Under the pieces are notes generated by a model that saw only the letters and a program-made list of their open reading frames with translations, did not search any database and was not told where the DNA came from. The position numbers and the translations under genes are program-made. A stretch of DNA of 64,000 nucleotides from Amphritea sp. (lineage in GTDB: Bacteria > Pseudomonadota > Gammaproteobacteria > Pseudomonadales > Balneatricaceae): positions 1-64,000 of the forward strand of contig NZ_JADGEW010000020.1 in NCBI RefSeq assembly GCF_016744155.1, given 5' to 3'. Shown piece by piece: positions 47,301-56,309 of this stretch (within the stretch, counting starts at the first letter, position 1; the number at the start of each line of letters is the position of its first letter).

Positions 47301-48026
47301 ATGATGATTAGCAAGATTACTATTAGTTGCGCCAGGATTCCAGATGCCGTTTTGGCTCTGGTTCTGGTGCTATTTATTAACTCCCCTGTATATGCCGCTC
47401 AGATTGAGTTGGCTAACGTTCTTCCCGGTAGCTCAAACCTGAGTAAGCCGGTGATCAGTATGCGTGAGCAACGCTATCAGCATCTTATAAAACAGCAGAC
47501 TGACTTTAGTTGTGGCGCCGCGGCATTGGCTACTGTGCTCAGGTATGGCTACGGCCTGCGAGTCACAGAAGAAGATATGCTGGATGGTCTGTTTGCCGTT
47601 AGTGATATTGAACAAGTTCGGGCACGGGGGTTTTCGCTACTAAATATTAAACACTATCTGGAGCGCGTGGGTATGCGTGGCCGGGGTTATAAAGTTGAGC
47701 CTGATACTCTGCAAGGAATAAAGATACCAACCATTGTTCTGCTGGATCTCAAAGGTTATAAGCACTTCGTTGTATTAAAGAAGACCGAAGAGAATCTTGT
47801 CTATCTGGCGGATCCAGCTTTGGGTAATAAAATCATGCCAATAGATGATTTTTTATCGAGTTGGAACGGTATTGTCTTTGCTGTCATTGGGCGTGGATTT
47901 AATAAATCATCTGTTTTGATTAATCCACAGCGTCAACTAACCGCCCGGAGCTTAAGCAATACATTCGCACCTCTGAGTGACGCGCAGTTACTGGAACATG
48001 GTTTTCGCCATGCCGAACTGTTTTAA
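47301..48026 (+). CDS. fapD: FapD-like C39-family cysteine peptidase
   Basis: 241-aa exported peptidase of the C39 (bacteriocin-leader) type without transporter domains. Signal peptide to about residue 33 (NSPVYAAQ). The catalytic triad is visible: Cys71 in TDFSCGAAALATVL, with Gln65/66 upstream as oxyanion residue, His155 in KGYKHFVVLKK and Asp171 in YLADPALG. In Pseudomonas, FapD is needed for fibril export and processing. Its substrates here are not known; the RG motifs of the fapA- and fapE-like proteins are candidates. Gap of 87 bp from fapC shows no terminator. Confidence 0.85.
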   Translation: MMISKITISCARIPDAVLALVLVLFINSPVYAAQIELANVLPGSSNLSKPVISMREQRYQHLIKQQTDFSCGAAALATVLRYGYGLRVTEEDMLDGLFAVSDIEQVRARGFSLLNIKHYLERVGMRGRGYKVEPDTLQGIKIPTIVLLDLKGYKHFVVLKKTEENLVYLADPALGNKIMPIDDFLSSWNGIVFAVIGRGFNKSSVLINPQRQLTARSLSNTFAPLSDAQLLEHGFRHAELF

Positions 48027-48050
48027 CTTCCCGAAAGGGAGGAGTAAGTC

Positions 48051-48863
48051 ATGAACAGCTGTCAATGGAATAAAAGAATAGGAGTAACAGCAGGGCCGGC
48101 AATTTTAAGTTTGTTTTTATTGTTGCCAAATAGTTCAAATGCGGCCCAACAAACAGGCCCATTTGGTTTACAGGGAGGAGTAGTAAGTGATGTTGAGCTT
48201 GCCGCAATGCGAGGGCGTTTTGTCGATGGGCGCAAAGTAGCATTTTTTGGTATACGTATGCGTACGGACTGGCAACGCCAGGGGGGGCGCGACTTTAATA
48301 TGGAGATGCGTGTCAATTTTGATTTTGGCCGCGATCGCTACCGTCCGCATATGACGATGTACCGTAGCCGAAATATTGGCTTGTCAGTGCCGTCGGAAGA
48401 GGTGCAACAGTCATCTTTAGATAATGTGTCGGACAATGGCGCTCTGGAAAATATCTCCGGGGTAGTGCAGAGCATTCAGGTCGCTGGAGATCGTAATAGT
48501 GTCCACAATGCTGTCGATTGGACGGTGACTGATTCTGAGATTGTTCCTGATACTGAAGGGCTGATAGAGGTAGATGATACGGGTACCCGCAGTCATCTGA
48601 GCGATGAAGGTGTTAATACCCAGGTCTCTGTTGATGCTGAAGGTGTTGGTTATCAGGTTGATATTCCTGATTTTGGTTCGGTGTCTCAGCAAATTACCCG
48701 CTCACAGTTTTCCGGCGGGAATATACTCCAGAGTACTCAGCTAAATAGCGATTTAAATCAGGTGCTTAACCGTATTGGTTTGACTGTCGAGCTAAGCTCG
48801 TCGCTATCGGAGTTTCGTCCTAATGGAGTCCTCCGATCTTTGAATCATCTCAGAGGTTTATAG
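48051..48863 (+). CDS. fapE: FapE-like exported protein
   Basis: 270-aa protein with a signal peptide (about 1-31, NSSNAAQQ). Residues 44-57, VVSDVELAAMRGRF, carry the motif shared with the fapA-like product, followed by FFGIRMRTDWQRQGG and a basic/aromatic segment. Further on there is one degenerate Fap-type repeat, GALENISGVVQSIQVAGDRNSVHNAV (about 130-155 in two parts), and a Gln/Asn-rich C-terminal region. In Pseudomonas FapE is found in the fibrils at low level. Ribosome site GGGAGGAG before ATG 48051. Confidence 0.65.
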   Translation: MNSCQWNKRIGVTAGPAILSLFLLLPNSSNAAQQTGPFGLQGGVVSDVELAAMRGRFVDGRKVAFFGIRMRTDWQRQGGRDFNMEMRVNFDFGRDRYRPHMTMYRSRNIGLSVPSEEVQQSSLDNVSDNGALENISGVVQSIQVAGDRNSVHNAVDWTVTDSEIVPDTEGLIEVDDTGTRSHLSDEGVNTQVSVDAEGVGYQVDIPDFGSVSQQITRSQFSGGNILQSTQLNSDLNQVLNRIGLTVELSSSLSEFRPNGVLRSLNHLRGL

Positions 48864-48957
48864 AGCGGCAGGCTGAATACCTGCTACTTTTAACTATGGG
48901 TATGTGCAAAGTGATCCGTCGGATCGCTTTGCATTTTCAGGGAAAGGGGGAAGTAAA

Positions 48958-50184
48958 ATGATTTACAGATCACATTGGGGCCGGTCAGGGATGGCTGTGA
49001 GCCTGTTAAGTCTGGCGGTATGTCAGGTCGTCTTGGCTGAAGAAGCTGCGATGGTAAGTGATGGAGAGCAGTTAAAATTCGAAATTCAACAATTAAAACT
49101 AATTAATGAACGACAGGCGCAAACGCTTAGAGAGATGGAACAGCGGCTCTATTCACTGGAGAATGGCGGGCAATCTATACAAGCTAAACCTCAGCAGCAA
49201 ACGGCTCAGAATAAAGTAGTGAAATCAGCCGCGCCCAGCTCCAGTGTTGATAATATAATGCAAGAGGAGCATGCACTTTTCAGTAATAACTTTACGGTAG
49301 AGCTGGGCATGAATTATAGCCATTACGACCGTAAGGAACTCGTGTTGGAAGGTTTTCTGGCGCTGGATGCTATCTTCTTGGGTGACATCTCGGTTGATGA
49401 TATCTCAGCAGATATTTATACCTTCGATGCAACGGGGCGTTATAACGTCAACGATCGCTGGCAGGTTGGTGCCAATTTGCCCTTTGTTTACAGGAACACA
49501 TCGTTTCAACGTAATGTAAATGGTGTTGGCGCTGAAGCGACTGTGGATGAAGCTGATTTAGGCGACATCACTCTAACGTCTGCGTACAAACTCTTTAATG
49601 AAACGGGTAGCAGGCCAGATATAGTCTGGAACCTGAGTATTAAAGCGCCTACCGGCAGTCACCCCTATGGAACACCAACGGTCACCAAGTCAGTAACCAA
49701 CGCTAGTGGTACTGATACCGTTACTTATCCCAAGGAGCTGCCTACCGGAAGTGGTTTATGGAGTATCAGCAATAGTCTGTCTTTTGTAAAAACGACGGAT
49801 CCCGCCATTCTTTTTGCCAATGTGGGTTATACCCATAACCTGGATGGGAGTTTTGATGATATTAGTTCTACTTCGGGGGATCAGCCTGGGGATGTTCGTT
49901 TAGGTGACTCTATTTTCTATGGTCTGGGAATGGCGTTTGCGATGAATGAGCGCATGAGTATGAGTGTGTCATTATCACAGAGAATCAGTCAGAAAAGTGA
50001 GACGCGGTTGGAGGGAAGTGATTGGCAAGATATCTTTGGTAGTGATGGTAATGCGGCGACCTTTAATACCGGCATTACTTATGCTTTGAGTGATAAGCTA
50101 TCAATGTCAACCACTCTTGGTATTGGTCTCACTCCCGATGCGCCTGACTTCTCTCTCGGAATAAAATTCCCCTACCGCTTTTAA
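48958..50184 (+). CDS. fapF: FapF-like outer-membrane export pore
   Basis: 408-aa outer-membrane protein. Signal peptide to about residue 27 (VVLAEEA), a coiled coil at about 37-70 (LKFEIQQLKLINERQAQTLREMEQ...), a Gln/Ser/Lys-rich linker to about 100, and a beta-barrel that begins near NNFTVELGMNYSHYD and ends in a C-terminal Phe (KFPYRF), typical of barrel proteins. Pseudomonas FapF has the same order and forms a trimeric pore that secretes the fibril subunits. ATG 48958 follows AAAGGGGG; the frame extends upstream, but without a ribosome site. A hairpin follows the stop. Confidence 0.8.
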   Translation: MIYRSHWGRSGMAVSLLSLAVCQVVLAEEAAMVSDGEQLKFEIQQLKLINERQAQTLREMEQRLYSLENGGQSIQAKPQQQTAQNKVVKSAAPSSSVDNIMQEEHALFSNNFTVELGMNYSHYDRKELVLEGFLALDAIFLGDISVDDISADIYTFDATGRYNVNDRWQVGANLPFVYRNTSFQRNVNGVGAEATVDEADLGDITLTSAYKLFNETGSRPDIVWNLSIKAPTGSHPYGTPTVTKSVTNASGTDTVTYPKELPTGSGLWSISNSLSFVKTTDPAILFANVGYTHNLDGSFDDISSTSGDQPGDVRLGDSIFYGLGMAFAMNERMSMSVSLSQRISQKSETRLEGSDWQDIFGSDGNAATFNTGITYALSDKLSMSTTLGIGLTPDAPDFSLGIKFPYRF

Positions 50185-50197
50185 AATTATAAAATTC

Positions 50198-50226
50198 CCG
50201 GGCCAGAGATGGCCCGGATATTCTTT
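50198..50226 (+). terminator. Terminator of the fap-like operon
   Basis: CCGGGCC (50198-50204) pairs with GGCCCGG (50211-50217); the T tract is short (ATATTCTTT), so strength is moderate. Confidence 0.6.
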
Positions 50227-50276
50227 ACTGAGTAAGTATCCACTATAATGGCGGCTTCTCTGGAATCATTGATGGT

Positions 50277-50783
50277 TTGCCTGTGTTGGGTCGTATTGCA
50301 GTTTTATGGGGTTTTGCCGGCATTGCCTTTGTTTTTGGCAATGCGATTGTGCGTCTGGGGGCTATCGGGTTCGATACCTTCCTCTTCTCGCTTAGCTGGT
50401 ATCACTGGGTGGCTTTAGCCGTCAGTGTTGTGTTTATGGGGTTTGCCGAAGGTTATAAAGGGTTTCAGAGAGGTTACTCGCCCCGAGTTGCTGCTCGATT
50501 ATTGTTTCTTCGAGATAATGTGACCCCTCTGCGCTTTATTCTTGCGCCTCTATTTTGTATGGGGTTTTTCGATATACAGCGTAAAAGGATGATTGTCAGT
50601 TACTGTCTGTTGTTGGGGATTCTGATGCTAGTGCAGCTGGTGCATATGTTGGAGCAACCCTGGCGAGGGATTGTTGACCTAGGGGTGGTGGTAGGCCTGA
50701 CTTGGGGCAGTACCTCAATCATTCTATTTACTCTGAAAGCGTTCTTTACCGACCGCTTTGAGCACTCGCCTGAGATGCCTTAA
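50277..50783 (+). CDS. Conserved inner-membrane protein, unknown function
   Basis: 168-aa protein with four to five membrane segments (about 3-25, 42-60, 86-100, 105-122, 132-155). I do not recognise the family with certainty. A positively charged loop (GYKGFQRGYSPRVAARLL) lies after the second segment. The start is unclear: TTG 50277 or GTG 50283; no strong ribosome site. It is not part of the fap-like operon because a hairpin separates them. Confidence 0.7.
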   Translation: MPVLGRIAVLWGFAGIAFVFGNAIVRLGAIGFDTFLFSLSWYHWVALAVSVVFMGFAEGYKGFQRGYSPRVAARLLFLRDNVTPLRFILAPLFCMGFFDIQRKRMIVSYCLLLGILMLVQLVHMLEQPWRGIVDLGVVVGLTWGSTSIILFTLKAFFTDRFEHSPEMP

Positions 50784-50796
50784 AAATAGAGGCTAC

Positions 50797-50825
50797 AAAA
50801 AAACGCACCTTAGGGTGCGTTTTGT
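50797..50825. terminator. Bidirectional terminator beside ilvA
   Basis: AACGCACC-TTA-GGGTGCGTT with A and T runs on either side; serves the two converging genes. Confidence 0.85.
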
Positions 50826-50845
50826 TTGTTTGGGTAACGGAGTGT

Positions 50846-52363
50846 TCAGCCAAGAAACAGCTTATAAGCCGGGTTCTCAGTCTCTTCCCAATAGTTGTAA
50901 CCGATATCATCAAGGAAGTCCGTTACTTGTGGGTGTTCCTCTTCAGGCACCTGTAGTCCGACTAGTACCCGACCATACGCCGCCCCGTGATTACGATAGT
51001 GGAACATAGAGATGTTCCAGCGCCCTCCCAGCTTCTTGAGGAAATTCATCAGCGCGCCTGGGCGTTCCGGGAACTCAAAGCGGTAGAGTATCTCGTTGGT
51101 TACCGATTCCGGTGCACGGCCTCCCACCATATAGCGGACATGGAGTTTAGCCATCTCGTTATCGGACAGATCGATAACCTTATAGGACTCATGTTTCAGG
51201 TCTTCGATCAGCTCTTTACGGCCGTCTCCACCTTTGCGCAGCTGAACACCGACAAAGATCTGAGCATCAGTATCATCGGCATACCGGTAATTAAACTCGG
51301 TGATGTTGCGGTTGCCCAGGTCGTTACAGAACTGCTTAAAACTACCGGGCTTTTCCGGAATCTTAACGGCAATAATTGCTTCGCGGTTTTCACCCAGGTC
51401 TGCGCGTTCTGCAATATGTCGTAAACGATCAAAGTTAACGTTTGCTCCGCTATCGATCGCGATCAGAGTCGTATCTTTAACCTGATCCCGAGCGACATAC
51501 TTTTTCATGCCGGCTACGGCTAATGCTCCAGCAGGTTCAGTGATTGATCGGGTATCTTCAAAAATATCTTTGATTGCTGCGCAGATTTCATCGGTATTTA
51601 CCGTGATCACTTCATCAACATATTGGCGACAGAGATCGAAAGTGTGCTCTCCGATCTGAGCGACAGCGACACCGTCAGCAAAGATGCCGACTTGCGGCAG
51701 AATGACCCGCTCGCCGGCTTCAAGGGCTGCTTTAAGGCAAGCAGAATCTTCGGACTCAACCCCGATGACCTTGGTTTCTGGACGCAGATATTTAATATAA
51801 ACAGAGATCCCAGCGATCAGGCCTCCACCACCGACCGGTACAAAGACCGCATCGATATGTCCACTTTCCTGGCGTAGAAGTTCCATCGCAATGGTGCCCT
51901 GGCCAGCAATAACATCGACGTCATCATAAGGGTGAACGTAGGTCAGGCCCTGTTCTTCAACCAACTTCCTGGAGTGAGCGGCCGCTTCGTCAAAGGCAGC
52001 ACCGTGCAGTATTACTTTGGCTCCCAGCGCCAGAACATTATTAATCTTAATGTCAGGGGTGGTTTTTGGCATCACGATAGTCGCGTCGACGCCTAGAATT
52101 TTGGCTGACATTGCCAATCCCTGAGCGTGGTTGCCTGCGGATGCTGCAATCACACCACGCTGGCGTTCTTCTTCAGACAGCTGGGCCATTTTGTTATAGG
52201 CGCCACGGAGCTTGAAGGAGAATACCGGTTGCAGATCTTCCCGTTTCAGCAGCACTCGGTTGCCCAGCCGGTTACTGAGGCTCATCGCCTCGTCCAGTGG
52301 GGTTTCGATTGCGGCATCATAGACGCGGGCATCAAGAATTTTCTTTATATATCGGTGAGCCAT
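50846..52363 (-). CDS. ilvA: Threonine ammonia-lyase, biosynthetic
   Basis: PLP enzyme that makes 2-oxobutanoate from threonine, the first step of isoleucine synthesis. 505 aa. The PLP lysine is in FSFKLRGAYNKM, with SAGNHAQG and GGGGLIAG for phosphate binding. Two C-terminal ACT-like regulatory domains (about 330-400 and 425-495) indicate isoleucine/valine control, as in the long biosynthetic form. Divergent from rpiA, a neighbourhood common in gammaproteobacteria. Confidence 0.96.
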   Translation of the reverse strand: MAHRYIKKILDARVYDAAIETPLDEAMSLSNRLGNRVLLKREDLQPVFSFKLRGAYNKMAQLSEEERQRGVIAASAGNHAQGLAMSAKILGVDATIVMPKTTPDIKINNVLALGAKVILHGAAFDEAAAHSRKLVEEQGLTYVHPYDDVDVIAGQGTIAMELLRQESGHIDAVFVPVGGGGLIAGISVYIKYLRPETKVIGVESEDSACLKAALEAGERVILPQVGIFADGVAVAQIGEHTFDLCRQYVDEVITVNTDEICAAIKDIFEDTRSITEPAGALAVAGMKKYVARDQVKDTTLIAIDSGANVNFDRLRHIAERADLGENREAIIAVKIPEKPGSFKQFCNDLGNRNITEFNYRYADDTDAQIFVGVQLRKGGDGRKELIEDLKHESYKVIDLSDNEMAKLHVRYMVGGRAPESVTNEILYRFEFPERPGALMNFLKKLGGRWNISMFHYRNHGAAYGRVLVGLQVPEEEHPQVTDFLDDIGYNYWEETENPAYKLFLG

Positions 52364-52519
52364 CGGGTGCTTTCAGTTGGTTGTCGCGGTCCGAAATAGA
52401 ACGCAGTATGAATAATGCACTAAATGGTAATCTCTGGGGCGGTTTTCGTCTATAAGATATCGTTCAATCCGCGTATAATCTCGGCCAGTTACCGACATTT
52501 ATACGGGGTTTCCCACGAT

Positions 52520-53191
52520 ATGACACAGGATGAGATGAAACTGGCAGTTGCTCAGGCTGCAGTTGCCTATATCCAGCCAAAGCTAAGCCGCGACTCGATC
52601 GTTGGCGTTGGTACTGGTTCCACAGCGAACTTCTTTATCGATGAGCTGGCGAAGATCAAACAACTTTTTGAAGCGGCTGTGGCTAGTTCAGAGGCAACGG
52701 CTGAACGTCTTCGGAGTCACGGTATCGAAGTTTATGATATGAACTCCGTTGACCAGATGGAGGTCTATGTTGATGGCGCTGATGAATTCGATGGCCGACT
52801 GAACCTGATTAAAGGCGGCGGCGCTGCATTGACCCGTGAGAAGATCGTAGCCGATGTGGCCAAAGAGTTTGTTTGCATTGTTGATGCAACGAAAAAAGTT
52901 GATCTGCTAGGCGTTTTCCCTCTGCCGGTTGAAGTGATTCCAATGGCGCGTTCACAGGTAGCGCGGGAGCTGGTGAAGCTGGATTGTATACCGGTATATC
53001 GGGACGGTGTTGTAACCGATAACGGTAACGTTATTCTGGATCTGCACGGGCTTGAGATTGAGCAACCAGAAGCGTTAGAAACTCAGATTAATAACATCGT
53101 TGGTGTCGTGACTAATGGATTGTTTGCCCGACGAGGCGCTAATGTTGTTTTGATGGGCACGCCCGAGGGTGTTGTGACGCTAACCCGCTAA
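52520..53191 (+). CDS. rpiA: Ribose-5-phosphate isomerase A
   Basis: 223-aa enzyme of the non-oxidative pentose phosphate pathway. Motifs: [41 protein letters not shown], and [16 protein letters not shown]. The start [14 protein letters not shown] at 52520 matches homologues; 32 extra in-frame residues upstream are not supported. Strong terminator downstream. Confidence 0.96.
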   Translation: MTQDEMKLAVAQAAVAYIQPKLSRDSIVGVGTGSTANFFIDELAKIKQLFEAAVASSEATAERLRSHGIEVYDMNSVDQMEVYVDGADEFDGRLNLIKGGGAALTREKIVADVAKEFVCIVDATKKVDLLGVFPLPVEVIPMARSQVARELVKLDCIPVYRDGVVTDNGNVILDLHGLEIEQPEALETQINNIVGVVTNGLFARRGANVVLMGTPEGVVTLTR

Positions 53192-53213
53192 CCCGGGGTA
53201 GTGTGCAGATAAT

Positions 53214-53242
53214 AAAAAAGGCCTTCAGATGAAGGCCTTTTT
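53214..53242. terminator. Bidirectional terminator
   Basis: AAGGCCTTC-AGAT-GAAGGCCTT with A and T runs; ends rpiA on one side and the small gene at 53262-53387 on the other. Confidence 0.9.
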
Positions 53243-53261
53243 TATGTTTAACCGTAGCAGC

Positions 53262-53387
53262 TTACATCTGGAGAACATTACTCCAGCCGATGATTGCTGG
53301 CATGCATATCCATGCCAATGCACCAGCATTGATAAGAATCCAGATTGGACCTGAGCTGTCACGGAAACTTTCGTCATGGTTTGCCAT
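53262..53387 (-). CDS. 41-aa small membrane protein
   Basis: Short open frame encoding MANHDESFRDSSGPIWILI followed by a hydrophobic helix (about 14-37, with NAGALAWICMPAIIGW) and ending NVLQM. GGGTGA lies about eight bases before the ATG, and a rho-independent terminator starts about 20 bp after the stop, so it forms a complete small transcription unit. The hydrophilic start and single helix suggest an inner-membrane small protein. I do not know a function. Confidence 0.6.
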   Translation of the reverse strand: MANHDESFRDSSGPIWILINAGALAWICMPAIIGWSNVLQM

Positions 53388-53656
53388 GATGTGTCACCCG
53401 TAAGTCGTTGATAGAACTGTTTTGAATCGAACTGCTATGTACCTTAAGGCATCTTTTATAAGCGATTCGGCGGCGATTTTAACAGTATGCGAGGTTGCTG
53501 GGTAGCTATTACTTGGTCTTAGTTTGTTTGGCTTAGTGGATGCCGGTGCCGGTAAGTTGTGGTCCCAAAGCCAGACGCGGTAATGACAGATTTCCTCTCT
53601 CCATAAACAAGCTGCTAATATCATAAGACGATGATAGATAAGTAGATGGACTGATT

Positions 53657-56278
53657 ATGAGTGTAAAAGGTTTTTTACGTGGCAGTATCATCGCCATGCT
53701 GACGGTTTTTTTGTTACTGCATACGGCAATCCAACTGGGCAGAGACTTTGCGGTTCAATGGTTGCTTGATCAGGGTGCGAGTAACGCCCAAATTCACTCA
53801 TTATCAATAAATTGGTTTACCGGCCGGATAACCCTATTGGGTGTATCGGTCATCACTCCAGATCAACCCGAGCTAAAGCTGGGCAGGTTGATAGTGGATT
53901 TGGATTACTCATCATTGCTGGAACAACGCATTCTGATCAGTGACCTGATACTTGAAGAGGGGGCTATTGATCTGCGTGAAGAGGTACTCGCAGAATCCAG
54001 TCGCTTCTATATAGGTCCGATCGCGCTGCCTGAAGCAACCGCTGAAGAGCCCTCAGAGCCGGATGAGCCTTCTACTCTGTTATTTGGTTTGAATCGCCTT
54101 AGCATTGCCGACTTTAGCTGGCAGGCCCGGCTGAAAGAGGGCGATTATCAGCTGACTATCGACCAGGGTAATCTGGATACCTTCTATATGTGGCAAGAGG
54201 AGGCGATCACTAATCTCACCTTAAACGGTGCGATTAACGGAGCTCCCTTTAGTTTAGACACACAGGCTCAGCCGCTGACAGAAGCGAAGCGCTCTGAGTT
54301 ACATATTAAACTCGATCATCTGCCTATTCATTCCTTTACCGCTCCCTTTGTACCTGAGTTGCGAGCGACGCTTACCACCGATTTGAAATTTACGGCGATG
54401 ATGGGAGAGAAAATCACCATTACTCAAGGTGGTGAGTTTCGGATAGATGATTTTAGCTGGAAACAGTCCGACCTTAATGTGGGTCAGCAATCACTTACAT
54501 GGAAAGGTAAGACTGATGTGACTCTGCGCTCAGGAAAGCCTGAATCAGTGGCTTTGGATGGGGTGTTGAATATGGCAGGGCTCGAGCTTTCTGCCGAGGC
54601 GATGTCGGTGAATATGAAAGCGGGCAATTGGCAGGGCGCTACTGGATTAGCTTTTAATGAATCAGGTCTGGATAAGGTCGATGTTAAGGGTCAGCTGACT
54701 GCGGATGGATTGACCTATCAGCAACCTGAACGGATGCAGGCAATTATTGCGAGTACCGATTGGCAAGGCGCGGTCACCCTGCTGTTACAGCAACAACCGC
54801 TGGTCATTAACAGCGACGAAGGTCAACTCTCTCTCTCGCAGGTGGAAGTTAAGGCATTACAGAATGATCAGGTACTGCTGACGCTGGCCGCTGCCCATCT
54901 GAAAGCTATCAAGCTCGCACTGCCACAAGAGGTCAGTGTTGGTGGGCTGAAGGGGAACGGTCTGATGGTCGCTCCTGCGGTGGATAATACTCTGGCGCAG
55001 TTGAATCTGGATATCACGAATACCCGTTTTCAATTTGGTAAAGCGCTGACGATTGAACGGGTCGAGCTACAGAATCTGCTAGTTCAGGAGCAACTGAGCG
55101 GGGATAAGAAGCCGGTCAATGTCGAGCGTTTGCAGGCTGGATTAAACAGCTTGAGTGAAACGCAAGCTGAGGTCGTTGCATCGTCCGGTGACGCGCCGGC
55201 ATCCGAACCCGCCCTGCGGATTCAGGTGAATGAGCTGGTGGTGAATGGCGAGAGTAAAGTAATGTTTACCGATAACAGTACCGAGCCGGCCTTTAATAGC
55301 GAAATTCAAATTAATAAAGCTCAGTTATTAGGGCTGGATAGCGCAAGCAAGACCCCCGCAAAATTTGGGCTGGGTCTCAAATTGAATGGTTTTACGACGC
55401 TTGATCTGACGGGTGATACTAATCTGGCCGGTGGTGGAGAGAAAGCCAGCTGGAAGGGCCAGCTTAAACAGCTTGAGATGCCTCGTTTGAGCCCCTATAG
55501 CATCCAGTACACCGGTTATTATTTGCAGAACGGGCAGATGGAGTTGAATAGCTCAGGTGAGCTGAATGCTGGCAAAATTAAGGGTAAAAACGAGATTAAG
55601 ATACATCGACTGGAGGTTGAACCGGCTGATCAGGAGCAGATGGCAAAATTCAGTAAAAAGCTGTCAATGCCTCTGGGTACTGCTATCTCAGTTCTACAGG
55701 ATGGCGATGATAATATCGATCTGGATGTGCCGATTAGCGGTTCTTTAGAAGATCCTAATTTTGGTTTGCAGAGTGTTGTGCAGCGATTGGCAGGAAAAGG
55801 GCTTAAAAAAGCGGCATTCAGTATCCTGACAAAATCGCTGGAGCCCTACAGTACGCTGATTAGTCTGGTGATAGGTGCCGCTACCGACGGTAGTTTCATC
55901 CGATTAGATCCGATCGCTTTTGCTCCAGGTAGCACTGAGCTTGACATCCATGGGCAGGGATATCTGACTAAAATCGAGTCAATGCTGAGTGAGCGAAAAG
56001 GGATGCGTCTGAATATTTGTGGGCAGGTGGTACAGCAAGATCAGCTGCTGCTCAGAGCGGAACTGGAAGCACAAAATAAGAAACGAGAAAAACCACTGAC
56101 CGCTGACAAATTGATGGAGCAGGAAAAAGCGAGTTTGATCGAACTTGCACAGCAGCGTTCTGATCGGGTGAAGCAGCAGCTGATAAAGAAAATAAAGGGT
56201 GAGCGCCTATTCACCTGCTTTCCAGTGCCTGCGCTGGAAGACCCTAAGGCTCTACCGAGCGTAACGCTTGGCTTATAG
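53657..56278 (+). CDS. DUF748 (AsmA-like) protein
   Basis: 873-aa protein with an N-terminal membrane anchor (about 7-25) and a large repeated beta-rich region of the DUF748/AsmA-like type, typical of envelope proteins that span the periplasm. Recognisable segments are LSINWFTGRITLLGVSV, a Glu/Pro-rich stretch (about 130-140), LDVPISGSLEDPNFGL and LDPIAFAPGSTELD (an OmpA-like phrase). The C-terminus is rich in charged helices. Role probably in lipid or envelope transport; not shown. Hairpin after the stop. Confidence 0.85.
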   Translation: MSVKGFLRGSIIAMLTVFLLLHTAIQLGRDFAVQWLLDQGASNAQIHSLSINWFTGRITLLGVSVITPDQPELKLGRLIVDLDYSSLLEQRILISDLILEEGAIDLREEVLAESSRFYIGPIALPEATAEEPSEPDEPSTLLFGLNRLSIADFSWQARLKEGDYQLTIDQGNLDTFYMWQEEAITNLTLNGAINGAPFSLDTQAQPLTEAKRSELHIKLDHLPIHSFTAPFVPELRATLTTDLKFTAMMGEKITITQGGEFRIDDFSWKQSDLNVGQQSLTWKGKTDVTLRSGKPESVALDGVLNMAGLELSAEAMSVNMKAGNWQGATGLAFNESGLDKVDVKGQLTADGLTYQQPERMQAIIASTDWQGAVTLLLQQQPLVINSDEGQLSLSQVEVKALQNDQVLLTLAAAHLKAIKLALPQEVSVGGLKGNGLMVAPAVDNTLAQLNLDITNTRFQFGKALTIERVELQNLLVQEQLSGDKKPVNVERLQAGLNSLSETQAEVVASSGDAPASEPALRIQVNELVVNGESKVMFTDNSTEPAFNSEIQINKAQLLGLDSASKTPAKFGLGLKLNGFTTLDLTGDTNLAGGGEKASWKGQLKQLEMPRLSPYSIQYTGYYLQNGQMELNSSGELNAGKIKGKNEIKIHRLEVEPADQEQMAKFSKKLSMPLGTAISVLQDGDDNIDLDVPISGSLEDPNFGLQSVVQRLAGKGLKKAAFSILTKSLEPYSTLISLVIGAATDGSFIRLDPIAFAPGSTELDIHGQGYLTKIESMLSERKGMRLNICGQVVQQDQLLLRAELEAQNKKREKPLTADKLMEQEKASLIELAQQRSDRVKQQLIKKIKGERLFTCFPVPALEDPKALPSVTLGL

Positions 56279-56282
56279 TTAT

Positions 56283-56309
56283 GAGGAAGGAACTTTTCGC
56301 GCCTTCCTC
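56283..56309. terminator. Hairpin between DUF748 gene and YbbP-like gene
   Basis: GAGGAAGG and CCTTCCTC form a perfect 8-bp stem with an 11-base loop; it touches the stop of the converging gene. Weak T tract. Confidence 0.55.
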
